Of a DNA stretch of 64,000 nt, positions 41,736-50,335 are shown piece after piece (position 1 is the first letter of the stretch; every line of letters begins with the position of its first letter). Both the position numbers and the translations under genes were made by a program. Below the pieces are notes generated by a model. That model was not told the DNA's origin. It saw nothing but the letters and a program-made list of their open reading frames with translations, and did no database searches. This stretch comes from Tibeticola sediminis. Lineage in GTDB: Bacteria > Pseudomonadota > Gammaproteobacteria > Burkholderiales > Burkholderiaceae_C. The DNA lies in NCBI RefSeq assembly GCF_003843835.1, contig NZ_RKQL01000005.1, positions 124,001 through 188,000 of the forward strand, read 5' to 3'.

Positions 41736-42818
41736 ATGTACAAAAACCTCGCTGCCGCGTTCGCGGCCGCCTGCTTTTTCTCCCCCAGCTTTGCCCAACC
41801 CGCCGCAGCGGCCGCGCCGGCGCTCAAGGTCGGCTACGTCTATGTCTCGCCCGTCACGGACGCGGGATGGACACACCAGCACGACGAGGGCCGCAAGGCC
41901 GTCGAGGCCGCCTTCGGCCCCCGGGTTCAAACCACGGTCGTGGCCGACGTGCCCGAAGGCGCCGACGCCGAGCGCGTGATCCGCGATTTGGCCGCCACTG
42001 GGCACGGTTTGATCTTCACGACGAGCTTTGGCTACATGGAGCCCACGCTGAAGGTGGCGCGGGACTTTCCGCAGGTCAAGTTCGAATCCATCACTGGCTA
42101 CAAGACGGCGCCGAATGTCGCCGCCGTCAATGCCCGCTATGCCGAGGGACGCTACCTTGCCGGCATCGCGGCAGCTCGGATGAGCCCCAATGGGGTGGCC
42201 GGCTATGTGGCCGGCTTCCCGATTCCGGAGGTCATCCAGGGGCTCAACGCCTTCACGCTCGGCATGCGATCGGTCAACCCGAAGGCGACGGTCAAAGTGG
42301 TCTGGCTCGGCGCCTGGTTCGATCCGCCCAAAGAACGCGACGCCGCGATGGCCTTGTTCGATCAAGGCGTGGACGTGATCGCCTTCCATACTGGATCGAC
42401 CGCCGTGATGGCGGCCGCCCAGCAACGCGGCAAGCTCGCCGTCGCCTATCACTCCGACATGCGCCATGTGGCACCGGATGCACAAATCGTCGCCGTCAGC
42501 CACCACTGGGGCGCATACGAGGTCGAGCGGGTGCGCGCGGTGCTCGAGGGGCGCTGGAAGAGCGGCAGCACGCTCGGCGGCATCCGCGAGGGCATGATCC
42601 GTGTCGGTGACTTTGGCCCCAAGGTGCCCCAGGCGGTGCGCAACGAGGTGTTGGCGCGGCAGCAGGACATCGCCCGCGGCCGGCTGCAGATTTGGCGTGG
42701 CCCGATCCTGGATAACGAGGGTCAGGAGCGCGTGGCGCGCGGCGGGGTTCTCAACGACGAGCAGATCGCGAACATGAACTTTCTGGTTTCGGGCGTCCAA
42801 GGCCGGCTGCCAAAATAG
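41736..42818 (+). CDS. BMP-family binding protein, second paralogue
   Basis: A 360-residue BMP-family protein clearly paralogous to the lipoprotein upstream (shared VYVSPVTDAGWTHQHDEGRK near residue 35, GYMEPTLKVARDFPQVKFES near 100, GVAGYVAGFPIPEVIQG near 152). Unlike it, the signal peptide ends SFAQP, a signal-peptidase-I type site, with no convincing lipobox, so it should be freely periplasmic. It has no ATPase or permease genes of its own and probably shares the upstream transporter with a different ligand preference. It lies just after the deaminase terminator and five bases before the guanine deaminase gene, and is likely co-transcribed with that gene. Confidence 0.92.
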   Translation: MYKNLAAAFAAACFFSPSFAQPAAAAAPALKVGYVYVSPVTDAGWTHQHDEGRKAVEAAFGPRVQTTVVADVPEGADAERVIRDLAATGHGLIFTTSFGYMEPTLKVARDFPQVKFESITGYKTAPNVAAVNARYAEGRYLAGIAAARMSPNGVAGYVAGFPIPEVIQGLNAFTLGMRSVNPKATVKVVWLGAWFDPPKERDAAMALFDQGVDVIAFHTGSTAVMAAAQQRGKLAVAYHSDMRHVAPDAQIVAVSHHWGAYEVERVRAVLEGRWKSGSTLGGIREGMIRVGDFGPKVPQAVRNEVLARQQDIARGRLQIWRGPILDNEGQERVARGGVLNDEQIANMNFLVSGVQGRLPK

Positions 42819-42823
42819 CCGCC

Positions 42824-44110
42824 ATGCAAGCTTGGCGCGCATCACTCCTCCGCTTCGATGCCGATGGCACCGCGGTATACGACCGCGACGGACTGTTGGT
42901 GACGGCGCCGGGGCCTCAAGGCTGGCGCGTCATCGTCGCGGCGGGTGACTTTGCGACGCTCGCGCCGCGGTTTGCCGCGGTGCCGCTGCAGCATCTGCCC
43001 GGGCGCATCCTCGCGCCCGGGTTCATCGACCTGCATGTGCATTACCCCCAGCTCGATGTCATCGGTTCGCCCGCTGAGGGCTTGCTGCCCTGGCTCGAGC
43101 ACTACACCTTTCCCGCCGAGGCACGGTTCGCCAACCCGGAACACGCCACCGAGCTGGCCGGGCTGTTCCTCGATGAACTGGCCCGTCATGGGGTAACGAC
43201 CGCGCTGGCTTTTTCGACCTCGCACCCGGCTTCGGTCGATGCCTTGTTCTCGGCAGCGCGCCGGCGGGGTCTGCGCCTCATCACCGGCAAGTGCCTACAG
43301 GACCGCCACAGCCCCGAGGCGGTCCGTGATGAGACCGAGCAAAGCCTGCTGGACACTGAGGCGCTGATCCAGCGCTGGCATGGCGTCGACCGGCTCGGCT
43401 ATGCCATCACGCCTCGCTTTGCGCCCAGTTGCAGCGAAGCGCAGCTGCGGGGTGCGGGTACCCTCGCCGCGCGCTACCCCGATGTCTGGATCCAGTCGCA
43501 TGTGGCGGAAAATCGCGACGAGATCCGCTGGGCGCGCGCGCTGTTCCCGAACTCGCGCAGCTACCTTGCGATTTATGACGACCACGGCCTCATGCGCGAG
43601 CGTGCTGTGTATGCGCACTGCATTCACTTCGACGCCGACGACCGAGCGCTGATGCGCCAGCGCCACACGGCCGCCGCCGTCTGCCCGACGAGCAATTTGT
43701 TCTTGGGCAGCGGCTTTTTCGACTTTGCGGCCGCGGCCGAGGCCGGTTTCCTGCATGGCTTGGCGAGCGATGTGGGCGGCGGCACGAGCTTGAGCCCGTT
43801 TCGCACCATGTTGGCAGCGTACGAGGTCGCCCGGGAAGGGCAGACCAAGCCGGGGGTCAGCCTGCCCGCGACGCGGCTGTGGTGGCTGCATACGGCCGGC
43901 GCGGCCGCCGCCCTGGGCCTGGCGGGCGTGGTGGGCAATCTTGCGCCCGGCTGCGATGCGGACTTCATCGTGCTCGACCCCGCGGCCACGCCGCTGTTGG
44001 CGCGGCGCAGTGGTCAGGCGCGAAGCCTGGAAGAGCTGCTGATGGCGCTCATCGTGCTCGGGGACGATCGGGCGGTCGTATCGGTGCACGTGGCGGGCGC
44101 CCAGGGCTGA
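42824..44110 (+). CDS. guaD: Guanine deaminase
   Basis: Converts guanine to xanthine, the substrate of XdhAB. The 428-residue amidohydrolase has PGFIDLHVHYPQLD near residue 64 (first zinc ligands), SHVAENRDEIRWA near 226, AHCIHF near 265, and SDVGGGTSLSPF near 320, the diagnostic order for GuaD. Length is normal. It follows the second BMP gene by five bases. Its TGA stop is bases 2-4 of the second copy of the family A palindromic element, as happens with xdhC and copy 1. Confidence 0.96.
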   Translation: MQAWRASLLRFDADGTAVYDRDGLLVTAPGPQGWRVIVAAGDFATLAPRFAAVPLQHLPGRILAPGFIDLHVHYPQLDVIGSPAEGLLPWLEHYTFPAEARFANPEHATELAGLFLDELARHGVTTALAFSTSHPASVDALFSAARRRGLRLITGKCLQDRHSPEAVRDETEQSLLDTEALIQRWHGVDRLGYAITPRFAPSCSEAQLRGAGTLAARYPDVWIQSHVAENRDEIRWARALFPNSRSYLAIYDDHGLMRERAVYAHCIHFDADDRALMRQRHTAAAVCPTSNLFLGSGFFDFAAAAEAGFLHGLASDVGGGTSLSPFRTMLAAYEVAREGQTKPGVSLPATRLWWLHTAGAAAALGLAGVVGNLAPGCDADFIVLDPAATPLLARRSGQARSLEELLMALIVLGDDRAVVSVHVAGAQG

Positions 44111-44274
44111 GAGGCTGAGAGGGAATTGGTCGTGCCCGCTTCGACGCCCCAAAACACGCCAGAGGGCGTTGCAAATGCGCGCCGTAGCCCGAGCTACGGC
44201 TGTGCTTTGCGCCTACTCGGGCGCGTTTTGGGGCGCCCCTTCGGGCACGCCCAATTCCCTCTCTGCCTCTGAGC
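44107..44274. repeat. Palindromic element family A, copy 2
   Basis: 168 bp, same length and near-identical to 25121-25288, with long terminal inverted repeats. It starts at the guaD stop codon and ends about 27 bp before the -10 box of the ribosomal protein operon, separating the purine cluster from housekeeping genes. Confidence 0.9.
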
Positions 44275-44300
44275 GCGGACGGCGCTGCGCTGGGTTTTCG

Positions 44301-44306
44301 TATAAT
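44301..44306 (+). promoter_or_regulatory. Probable -10 box of the rpsF operon promoter
   Basis: A perfect TATAAT 85 bp before the rpsF start, in a GC-rich region where such a sequence stands out. No good -35 is seen 17 bp upstream, where the family A element has just ended. Confidence 0.5.
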
Positions 44307-44391
44307 TGCGGGCTTTCCCTTGCCACACCCCGTGTTGACGCCGGGGGTGGCTGTTGCCAACGCCTGATTGGGCCATCCACAAGGAGTATCG

Positions 44392-44757
44392 ATGCGTCAC
44401 TATGAAATCGTTTTGCTGATCCACCCGGATCAGAGCGAGCAGGTTCCGGCCATGCTCGAGCGCTACAAAGGCATGATCACCGCCGGCGGCGGCAAGATCC
44501 ACCGTGTCGAGGACTGGGGGCGCCGTCAGCTCGCCTATCAAATCAACAAGCTCAGCAAGGCGCACTATCTGTGCGTCAACATCGAGGCCGATCAAGCCGT
44601 GATGGCCGAGCTCGAGCATGCATTCCGCTTCAACGATGCGGTGCTGCGCCATCTGACGGTCCAAAAGGCTCAAGCCGAGACGGGCCCGTCGTCGATGATG
44701 AAAATCGTCGAGCGCGAGGAAGCCCGCAAATCCGGCGCCGTCGAGCACAGCGCCTGA
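44392..44757 (+). CDS. rpsF: 30S ribosomal protein S6
   Basis: The 121-residue S6 protein, which binds the platform of the 30S subunit with S18. It begins [19 protein letters not shown] and has [18 protein letters not shown] near residue 42, all typical. A strong AAGGAG site five bases before the ATG fixes the start. It opens the conserved operon rpsF-priB-rpsR-rplI, followed by dnaB. Confidence 0.98.
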   Translation: MRHYEIVLLIHPDQSEQVPAMLERYKGMITAGGGKIHRVEDWGRRQLAYQINKLSKAHYLCVNIEADQAVMAELEHAFRFNDAVLRHLTVQKAQAETGPSSMMKIVEREEARKSGAVEHSA

Positions 44758-44783
44758 TGGCCGTCGCCTTTGCCTTTTCCTGA

Positions 44784-45113
44784 GTGAACTGTTTCGAACT
44801 CGACGCGCTCATCGAAGAAGCCAAGCCCATTCGGTACACGCCTGCGGGCGTGCCGGCTTTGGATCTTTGGCTGGAGCATGAGTCGGTGGTCGAGGAGGCG
44901 GGCACAGCCCGCGTCGTCAAGCTCAGGATGCGGGCCGTGGCGCTGGGTTCGCTGGCAGAAACCCTCAGCCGGCAAGCCGTAGGCAGTTCATGGCGGTTTC
45001 GCGGTTTTCTCGCGACTTCGCGCAACGGCAAAGGCGTCGTTTTGCATCTTCAAGAATTTAAGACCGATCCATCTTCAGGAGTCCATCATGGCCGGACCGA
45101 AACGTTTCAATAA
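44784..45113 (+). CDS. priB: Primosomal replication protein N (PriB)
   Basis: A 109-residue single-stranded-DNA-binding OB-fold protein used in replication restart. The sequence [18 protein letters not shown] (about residues 17-34) and [23 protein letters not shown] near 69 is typical of beta-proteobacterial PriB between rpsF and rpsR. The start is a GTG at 44784. The end overlaps rpsR by 26 bp in another frame; the last dozen residues are therefore constrained by the rpsR leader and start. Confidence 0.9.
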   Translation: MNCFELDALIEEAKPIRYTPAGVPALDLWLEHESVVEEAGTARVVKLRMRAVALGSLAETLSRQAVGSSWRFRGFLATSRNGKGVVLHLQEFKTDPSSGVHHGRTETFQ

Positions 45114-45369
45114 AGACAAGCGCCCCAAGCGCCCCGCACAAAACCTGTTGTTCAAGCGCAAGCGCTTCTGCCGCTTCACGGTCACCGGTGTGACCGAGAT
45201 CGACTACAAGGACGTCGACACGCTGCGTGACTTCATCGCTGAAAACGGCAAGATCATCCCCGCGCGCCTCACGGGCACCCGGGCGATCTTCCAGCGCCAG
45301 TTGAGCACCGCAATCAAGCGTGCGCGCTTCCTGGCGCTGCTGCCCTACACCGACCAACACAAGATCTGA
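45088..45369 (+). CDS. rpsR: 30S ribosomal protein S18
   Basis: The 93-residue S18 protein, partner of S6. It has the conserved core [21 protein letters not shown]-type stretch (residues 22-42) and ITGTRA-like [20 protein letters not shown] near 61-80. It starts with [12 protein letters not shown], preceded by CAGGAG. It overlaps priB by 26 bp and is followed by rplI after 11 bp. Confidence 0.98.
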   Translation: MAGPKRFNKDKRPKRPAQNLLFKRKRFCRFTVTGVTEIDYKDVDTLRDFIAENGKIIPARLTGTRAIFQRQLSTAIKRARFLALLPYTDQHKI

Positions 45370-45380
45370 GGAGAACGACG

Positions 45381-45833
45381 ATGGAAGTCATCCTGCTCGA
45401 AAAGGTCGTCAACCTCGGTGATCTCGGCGATATCGTCAAGGTCAAAGACGGCTACGCCCGCAACTTTCTGATTCCCAGCGGCAAGGCGCGTCGCGCGACG
45501 GCCGCCAACAAGGCCGAGTTCGAAGCGCGCCGCGCTGAACTCGAGAAGGCCGCTGCGGCCAAGTTGGCCGAAGCACAAGCCCAGGGCGAAAAGCTCGCGG
45601 GCAGCACCATCAAGATCACCCAAAAGGCGGGCGTCGACGGGCGTCTGTTTGGCTCGGTGACCAACCACGACATTGCGGAAGAGCTCAACAAAATGGGCTA
45701 CAAAGTCGCGAAGGCGCAAATCCGCATGCCGCACGGCCCGATCAAGATGGTGGGCGACACCACCGTGGGCGTGGCGCTGCACACCGATGTGCTGGTCGAA
45801 GTGACGGTTTCGGTCTACGGCGAAACCGCGTAA
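45381..45833 (+). CDS. rplI: 50S ribosomal protein L9
   Basis: The 150-residue L9 protein with its two-domain layout: N-terminal rRNA-binding domain ([32 protein letters not shown] near 24-36), long central helix, and C-terminal domain ([16 protein letters not shown] near 87). A GGAG site precedes the start. A strong terminator follows, closing the ribosomal operon before dnaB. Confidence 0.98.
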   Translation: MEVILLEKVVNLGDLGDIVKVKDGYARNFLIPSGKARRATAANKAEFEARRAELEKAAAAKLAEAQAQGEKLAGSTIKITQKAGVDGRLFGSVTNHDIAEELNKMGYKVAKAQIRMPHGPIKMVGDTTVGVALHTDVLVEVTVSVYGETA

Positions 45834-45852
45834 ACGTCGGCCCTGCATGTCA

Positions 45853-45888
45853 GGCCGCCGGGGTTCGCTCCGGCGGCCTTTCTTTTTT
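45853..45888 (+). terminator. Rho-independent terminator after rplI
   Basis: Perfect nine-base stem GGCCGCCGG / CCGGCGGCC with an eight-base loop and a T-rich tail TTTCTTTTTT. Confidence 0.92.
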
Positions 45889-45927
45889 GGGGCGCGTCGC
45901 CCTGGGGCTCGGCGGCAACCGTGTTCC

Positions 45928-45960
45928 CCCGCATTTCCCCCGCATTTCCCCGGTATTTCC
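45928..45960. repeat. Three tandem 11-bp repeats CCCGCATTTCC before dnaB
   Basis: Two perfect copies and a third with three changes, at 11-bp spacing, about one helical turn. They lie between the rplI terminator and dnaB. The arrangement is iteron-like; a regulatory protein site for dnaB is possible but no binding protein is known. Confidence 0.6.
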
Positions 45961-46043
45961 CCTGCCGATCCCCGGTTTGTCCACAGACTTGTCCCGTGAC
46001 GGAGCGACGCTGGGGCGATAGCATCTGCGCTTTTCTTGGTTCG

Positions 46044-47468
46044 ATGAATTCCATGCACACCAGCCTGACTTTGCCGGATGTTCCGGGCCCCGACGATCTC
46101 CACGTTGCGGCGGACTCGGAGGTGGCACGCTTGCGCGTGCCGCCGCACTCGGTCGAGGCCGAATCCAGCGTGCTGGGTGGTTTGCTGCTCGACAACCTGG
46201 CATGGGATCGTGTGGGCGATCTGCTGGTCGAGACCGACTTCTATCGCTACGAACACCGGCTGATCTATGCGGCCATCGGGGCGCTGATCCATCAGTCCAA
46301 GCCCGCCGACGTGGTGACGGTTTTCAACCAGCTCCAGGTTCAGGGAAAGGCGGAAGAGGCCGGCGGTCTGGCCTATTTGAATGCGCTGGCGCAGTACGTG
46401 CCGAGCGCCAGCAACATCCGGCGCTATGCCGAGATCGTGCGCGAGCGCTCCATCCTGCGCAAGCTCGTCACGGCGAGCGACGAGATTGCCACCAACGCGT
46501 TCAACCCGCAGGGCAAGCCGGTCGACAAGATCCTCGACGAGGCCGAGCAGAAGATCTTGAGCATCGGCGAGGAAGGCGCGCGGATGAAGCAGGGCTTCCA
46601 GTCGATGGATGCGCTGGTCGTGCAGCTCCTCGACCGCGTCCAGGAGATGGCCGAGAACCCCAACGACATCACGGGCGTGCCCACGGGTTTTTATGACCTC
46701 GACCGCATGACATCGGGACTGCAGCCGGGCGACCTGGTCATCCTTGCCGCGCGGCCCAGTATGGGTAAAACCGCTTTTGCGATCAACATCGCCGAGCATG
46801 TCGCGTTGAACGAAGGGCTGCCGGTCGCGGTGTTCTCGATGGAGATGGGTGCCTCGCAGTTGGCGGTGCGGATCGTGGGCTCGATCGGCCGCATCAACCA
46901 GGGGCATCTGCGCACCGGCAAGCTCACCGATGAGGAGTGGCCGCGCCTGACCGAAGCGATCGAGCGGCTGCGCACCGTGTCGCTCCACATCGACGAAACG
47001 CCGGGCCTGACGACGGCCGAACTGCGGGCCAACGCCCGCCGTTTGGGACGTCAATGCGGCAAGCTCGGCTTGATCGTCGTCGACTATCTGCAGCTCATGG
47101 GGGGCTCGAGCAGCGCGGGCGACAACCGGGCGACGGAACTCGGGGAAATTTCGCGCGGCCTCAAGATGCTCGCCAAGGAGTTGCAATGTCCGGTGATTGC
47201 GCTCTCGCAGCTCAACCGCAGCGTCGAGACCCGAACCGACAAACGCCCGATGATGAGCGACCTGCGCGAGTCCGGTGCCATCGAACAAGATGCCGACATC
47301 ATCATGTTCATCTACCGCGACGATTACTACAACAAAGACAGCAAAGAGCCAGGCGTCGCCGAAATCATCATCGGAAAGCAGCGCAACGGCCCAACCGGGA
47401 CCGTCAAGCTGACCTTTATCGCGCCGCTGACCCGCTTCGAGAACTACACGCCCAACGAAGGCTACTGA
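46044..47468 (+). CDS. dnaB: Replicative DNA helicase DnaB
   Basis: The hexameric replicative helicase, 474 residues. The N-terminal domain begins near residue 30 (VPPHSVEAESSVLGGLLLDN). The RecA-like ATPase has Walker A ARPSMGKTA near 236, EMGASQLAVRI near 268, VVDYLQLMGG near 345 (Walker B), and LSQLNRSVE near 388. The ATG at 46044 was chosen since upstream codons fall in the repeat tract; a second ATG three codons later is possible. It is in its usual beta-proteobacterial place after rplI and is convergent with the PhoH gene (3 bp between stops). Confidence 0.97.
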   Translation: MNSMHTSLTLPDVPGPDDLHVAADSEVARLRVPPHSVEAESSVLGGLLLDNLAWDRVGDLLVETDFYRYEHRLIYAAIGALIHQSKPADVVTVFNQLQVQGKAEEAGGLAYLNALAQYVPSASNIRRYAEIVRERSILRKLVTASDEIATNAFNPQGKPVDKILDEAEQKILSIGEEGARMKQGFQSMDALVVQLLDRVQEMAENPNDITGVPTGFYDLDRMTSGLQPGDLVILAARPSMGKTAFAINIAEHVALNEGLPVAVFSMEMGASQLAVRIVGSIGRINQGHLRTGKLTDEEWPRLTEAIERLRTVSLHIDETPGLTTAELRANARRLGRQCGKLGLIVVDYLQLMGGSSSAGDNRATELGEISRGLKMLAKELQCPVIALSQLNRSVETRTDKRPMMSDLRESGAIEQDADIIMFIYRDDYYNKDSKEPGVAEIIIGKQRNGPTGTVKLTFIAPLTRFENYTPNEGY

Positions 47469-47471
47469 GGC

Positions 47472-49160
47472 TCAGAGCACTTCGCTGGCGAAGTCGGCGA
47501 GGCGTGAGCGCTCACCACGTGCGAGGGTGATGTGGCCGCTGTGGGGCCAGCCTTTGAACCGGTCGACGACATAGGTCAGCCCGGATGAACCCTCGCTCAG
47601 GTACGGCGTGTCGATCTGCGCGAGGTTGCCCATGCAGACGATTTTGGCGCCGGGGCCGGCGCGCGTGATCAGCGTTTTCATCTGCTTGGGCGTGAGATTT
47701 TGCGCCTCGTCGATGATCACGAACTTGTTCAAGAAGGTGCGCCCGCGCATGAAGTTCATGCTCTTGATCTTGATGCGGCTGCGGATCAGTTCGTTCGTGG
47801 CCGCGCGCCCCCATTCGCCGGCGTTGCCGCCATCGCCTTTGGCGAGAAATTCCAGGTTGTCGTCGAGCGCGCCCATCCAGGGGCCCATTTTTTCTTCTTC
47901 GGTGCCGGGCAGGAAGCCTATGTCTTCACCAACGCTGACGGTCGCCCGCGTCATGATGATTTCGGTGTAGCGCCGTTCGTCGAGAACCTGGGTCAGGCCA
48001 GCGGCCAGGGCCATCAGCGTCTTGCCCGTGCCGGCCGTTCCGGCGAGGGTGACGAAGTCGATTTCGGGGTCCGTGAGCAGGTTGAGCGCGAAGTTCTGTT
48101 CGCGGTTGCGCGCCGTCACGCCCCAGACCGCGTTTTTCAGGTGCGTGAAGTCGCGCAGCGTGCGCAACACCGCGGTTTTGCCGCGGATTTCGGTGACGCG
48201 GGCATAGAGGCTGGGCTCGCCCGGTGCTTCGAAATAGACGAATTGGTTGATCAGCAGCGAGGGGACGATCGGCCCGGTGATGCGGTAGTAGGTATGCTGC
48301 CCCTGCTGCCAGCTCTCCACCGTCTTGCCGTTCTTGCTCCAGAAATTCGCCGGCAGCGCGAGTGAGCCTGTGTAGAGCAGGTCACCATCGTCGAGCACCT
48401 TGTCGTTTTGGTAGTCCTCGGCAGCCAGGCCGAGCGCGCGTGCTTTGACGCGCATGTTGATGTCCTTGGATACCAACACGACCTCGCGCGGGGCCAAGGC
48501 CCGACCCAGCGCCTGAACGACGCCGAGGATCTGGTTGTCCGCCTTGCCTTGCGGCAGGCTCAGCGGCAGCGCGTGCTCCAGGGCCTGGGTCTGGAACAAC
48601 AGCTTGCCGGTGGCCTCGCGGTGCCCGGTGGCGTCGAGCGGGATGCCGGCACCCAGATCTTTGCCATGCGCGGCCAGCGCGTCGAGCATGCGGCTCGCCT
48701 GCCGGGCGTTGCGGGCCACTTCGGTCATGCCTTTTTTGTGACCGTCGAGTTCCTCGAGCACGATCATCGGCAAGAAGATGTCGTGTTCCTCGAACTGGAA
48801 CAGGCACATCGGGTCGTGCATCAACACGTTGGTGTCGAGTACGAACACTTTTGGGGGCGTCGCAGCGGCTGAAGCCGCAGCCGGCTTCGAAGCGCTGCGT
48901 TTGGCGGGCGCAGCCGCGGCTTTCCGCGGCTCGGTCGGTGCGGAATGCGCTTCTGGCTGGGGAGCCGGGGCGGCAGCGGGGGCGAGGATTCGCTCGGTCA
49001 CCGTCGCAGGGGCCGCGCCAGCCGCTTGCGGCGGTGCATGGCGGCTGCGGCCTCGCGCCTTCGGAGACGCAGCCGCGCGCGCTTCGGGCGGCGCGAGTGT
49101 TTCGATGACTTCTTTGGGGAGGACGGCGGCCCGCTTGGCGGGTGGAGGCGGCAGTGGCAT
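47472..49160 (-). CDS. PIN-PhoH fusion ATPase (YlaK/PhoH2 type)
   Basis: A 562-residue protein with an N-terminal Pro/Ala-rich tail (about 1-100), a PIN ribonuclease domain (VFVLDTNVLMHDP near 103, EELDGHKKG near 135, LVSKDINMRVKA near 235), and a C-terminal PhoH ATPase (LAGTAGTGKTLMA near 373, VIIDEAQNLTP near 468). PhoH2-type proteins couple RNA unwinding to PIN cleavage. Two start codons six residues apart are possible (49178, 49160). It is convergent with dnaB; the peroxiredoxin gene lies 59 bp upstream on the same strand. Confidence 0.93.
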   Translation of the reverse strand: MPLPPPPAKRAAVLPKEVIETLAPPEARAAASPKARGRSRHAPPQAAGAAPATVTERILAPAAAPAPQPEAHSAPTEPRKAAAAPAKRSASKPAAASAAATPPKVFVLDTNVLMHDPMCLFQFEEHDIFLPMIVLEELDGHKKGMTEVARNARQASRMLDALAAHGKDLGAGIPLDATGHREATGKLLFQTQALEHALPLSLPQGKADNQILGVVQALGRALAPREVVLVSKDINMRVKARALGLAAEDYQNDKVLDDGDLLYTGSLALPANFWSKNGKTVESWQQGQHTYYRITGPIVPSLLINQFVYFEAPGEPSLYARVTEIRGKTAVLRTLRDFTHLKNAVWGVTARNREQNFALNLLTDPEIDFVTLAGTAGTGKTLMALAAGLTQVLDERRYTEIIMTRATVSVGEDIGFLPGTEEEKMGPWMGALDDNLEFLAKGDGGNAGEWGRAATNELIRSRIKIKSMNFMRGRTFLNKFVIIDEAQNLTPKQMKTLITRAGPGAKIVCMGNLAQIDTPYLSEGSSGLTYVVDRFKGWPHSGHITLARGERSRLADFASEVL

Positions 49161-49219
49161 GCCGTCGATTATGCACATGCGGCCGCCCCTCCCGCCGTAG
49201 GGGCTGGCCTGGCGTTGCC

Positions 49220-49708
49220 TTATGCCGCGGCTTTTTCTTTTTTCTTCAGGGCCTTGACGGCCTTGAGCACTTCCTCGACGTGGCCGGGGACTTTGAGGCC
49301 GCGCCATTCTTCCTTCACGATGCCGTCGGGGCCGATGAGGAAGGTGCTGCGCTCGATGCCCTTGACCTTTTTGCCGTACATGATTTTGTTTTTGACGACA
49401 CCGAACATGTGGCACATTTTTTCTTCGGTGTCGGCTATGAGTTCAAAGGGCAGCTCGAGCTTGGCTTTGAACTCTTCGTGCGACTTCATGTTGTCGCGCG
49501 AGACGCCGAAGACGACCGCACCGGCCTTGACGAAGTCTGGGTAATGGTCGCGGAACTGCATCGCTTCGGTGGTGCAGCCGGGCGTGTTGTCCTTCGGGTA
49601 GAAGTAAAGGATCAGGATTTGCCCGAGATGCGACGTGTTCGTGACCTTGACGCCTCCGGTTGCGTTGGCTTCGAATTCCGGGAGGGGTTTGTTGACAACG
49701 ATCGCCAT
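49220..49708 (-). CDS. Peroxiredoxin (Bcp/PrxQ type)
   Basis: A thiol peroxidase of 162 residues. The peroxidatic cysteine lies in YFYPKDNTPGCTTEA near residue 43. The resolving cysteine five residues later, present in two-Cys Bcp enzymes, is absent (Met at that place), so it should act as a one-Cys type or use another thiol; Cys near residue 101 (KMCHMFG) is another candidate. The C-terminus is lysine-rich. It reads away from the Mth938 gene and towards phoH on the minus strand, and may share a transcript with it. Confidence 0.93.
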   Translation of the reverse strand: MAIVVNKPLPEFEANATGGVKVTNTSHLGQILILYFYPKDNTPGCTTEAMQFRDHYPDFVKAGAVVFGVSRDNMKSHEEFKAKLELPFELIADTEEKMCHMFGVVKNKIMYGKKVKGIERSTFLIGPDGIVKEEWRGLKVPGHVEEVLKAVKALKKKEKAAA

Positions 49709-49843
49709 GGTCTTCAATCTTGTGTGACAGTCGGTGCTGCAAGGCCAGAGGCCGGTTGCGGTCTCAAGATGAACCGCTGTTCAGGGCCAGGCCGTGGATT
49801 GCGGCAAACCAGGATTTTACCGCGCTTTGGGTGTCGGCGCGGT

Positions 49844-50236
49844 CTAGGGGCTTCCGGGAGGTGCCACGCGCTCGATGAGTGCCGCCAGCAAGACCTTGCG
49901 CCCTTCGCCGGCGAGGATGTTGTAGGTGCGGCACGCGGCGCGGGTGTCCATCGTTTCGACGCCGATGCGCTCGCGATAGAGGCCAGCGAGCCACTGGGGA
50001 TGCGGAAAACGCTGGCGTAAACCGCTGCCGAAAATCACCAGCTCGACGCCAAAGCGCTGCAGGGTCTCGAAGTGCTGCGCTTCGAGCTGTTCGAATGCAG
50101 CGCAGTTCCAGGCTTCGCGTGCGCCCAGGCTGCTGATGAGGACGCTGTCGTCGATGCGTTCGCCGTCGACCGCGATCCAGTCGGGGCCGTAGCCGGTGAC
50201 GATCGGCACGTCGTAGCGGTCAGCGGTGAATTTCAT
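49844..50236 (-). CDS. Mth938-domain protein (DUF498, NDUFAF3-like)
   Basis: A 130-residue protein of the Mth938/DUF498 family. The conserved N-terminus FTADRYDVPIVTGYGPDWIAV (about residues 3-23) is followed by the central ELVIFGSGLRQRFPHP (about 65-80) and TRAACRTYNILAGEGRKVLLA near 98. The mitochondrial relative NDUFAF3 helps assemble respiratory complex I; the bacterial function is unclear. It is divergent from alaA with a 99-bp shared promoter region. Confidence 0.9.
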   Translation of the reverse strand: MKFTADRYDVPIVTGYGPDWIAVDGERIDDSVLISSLGAREAWNCAAFEQLEAQHFETLQRFGVELVIFGSGLRQRFPHPQWLAGLYRERIGVETMDTRAACRTYNILAGEGRKVLLAALIERVAPPGSP

Positions 50237-50335
50237 GGTGGGCGAGCCCCGTGGCCGATGTGTTCAAATTATAGGTTTCCGATGCCCGGGCCAGGCGAGA
50301 CGCGCCTTGCCTGAACACTGCCGTCCGGAGGGACT

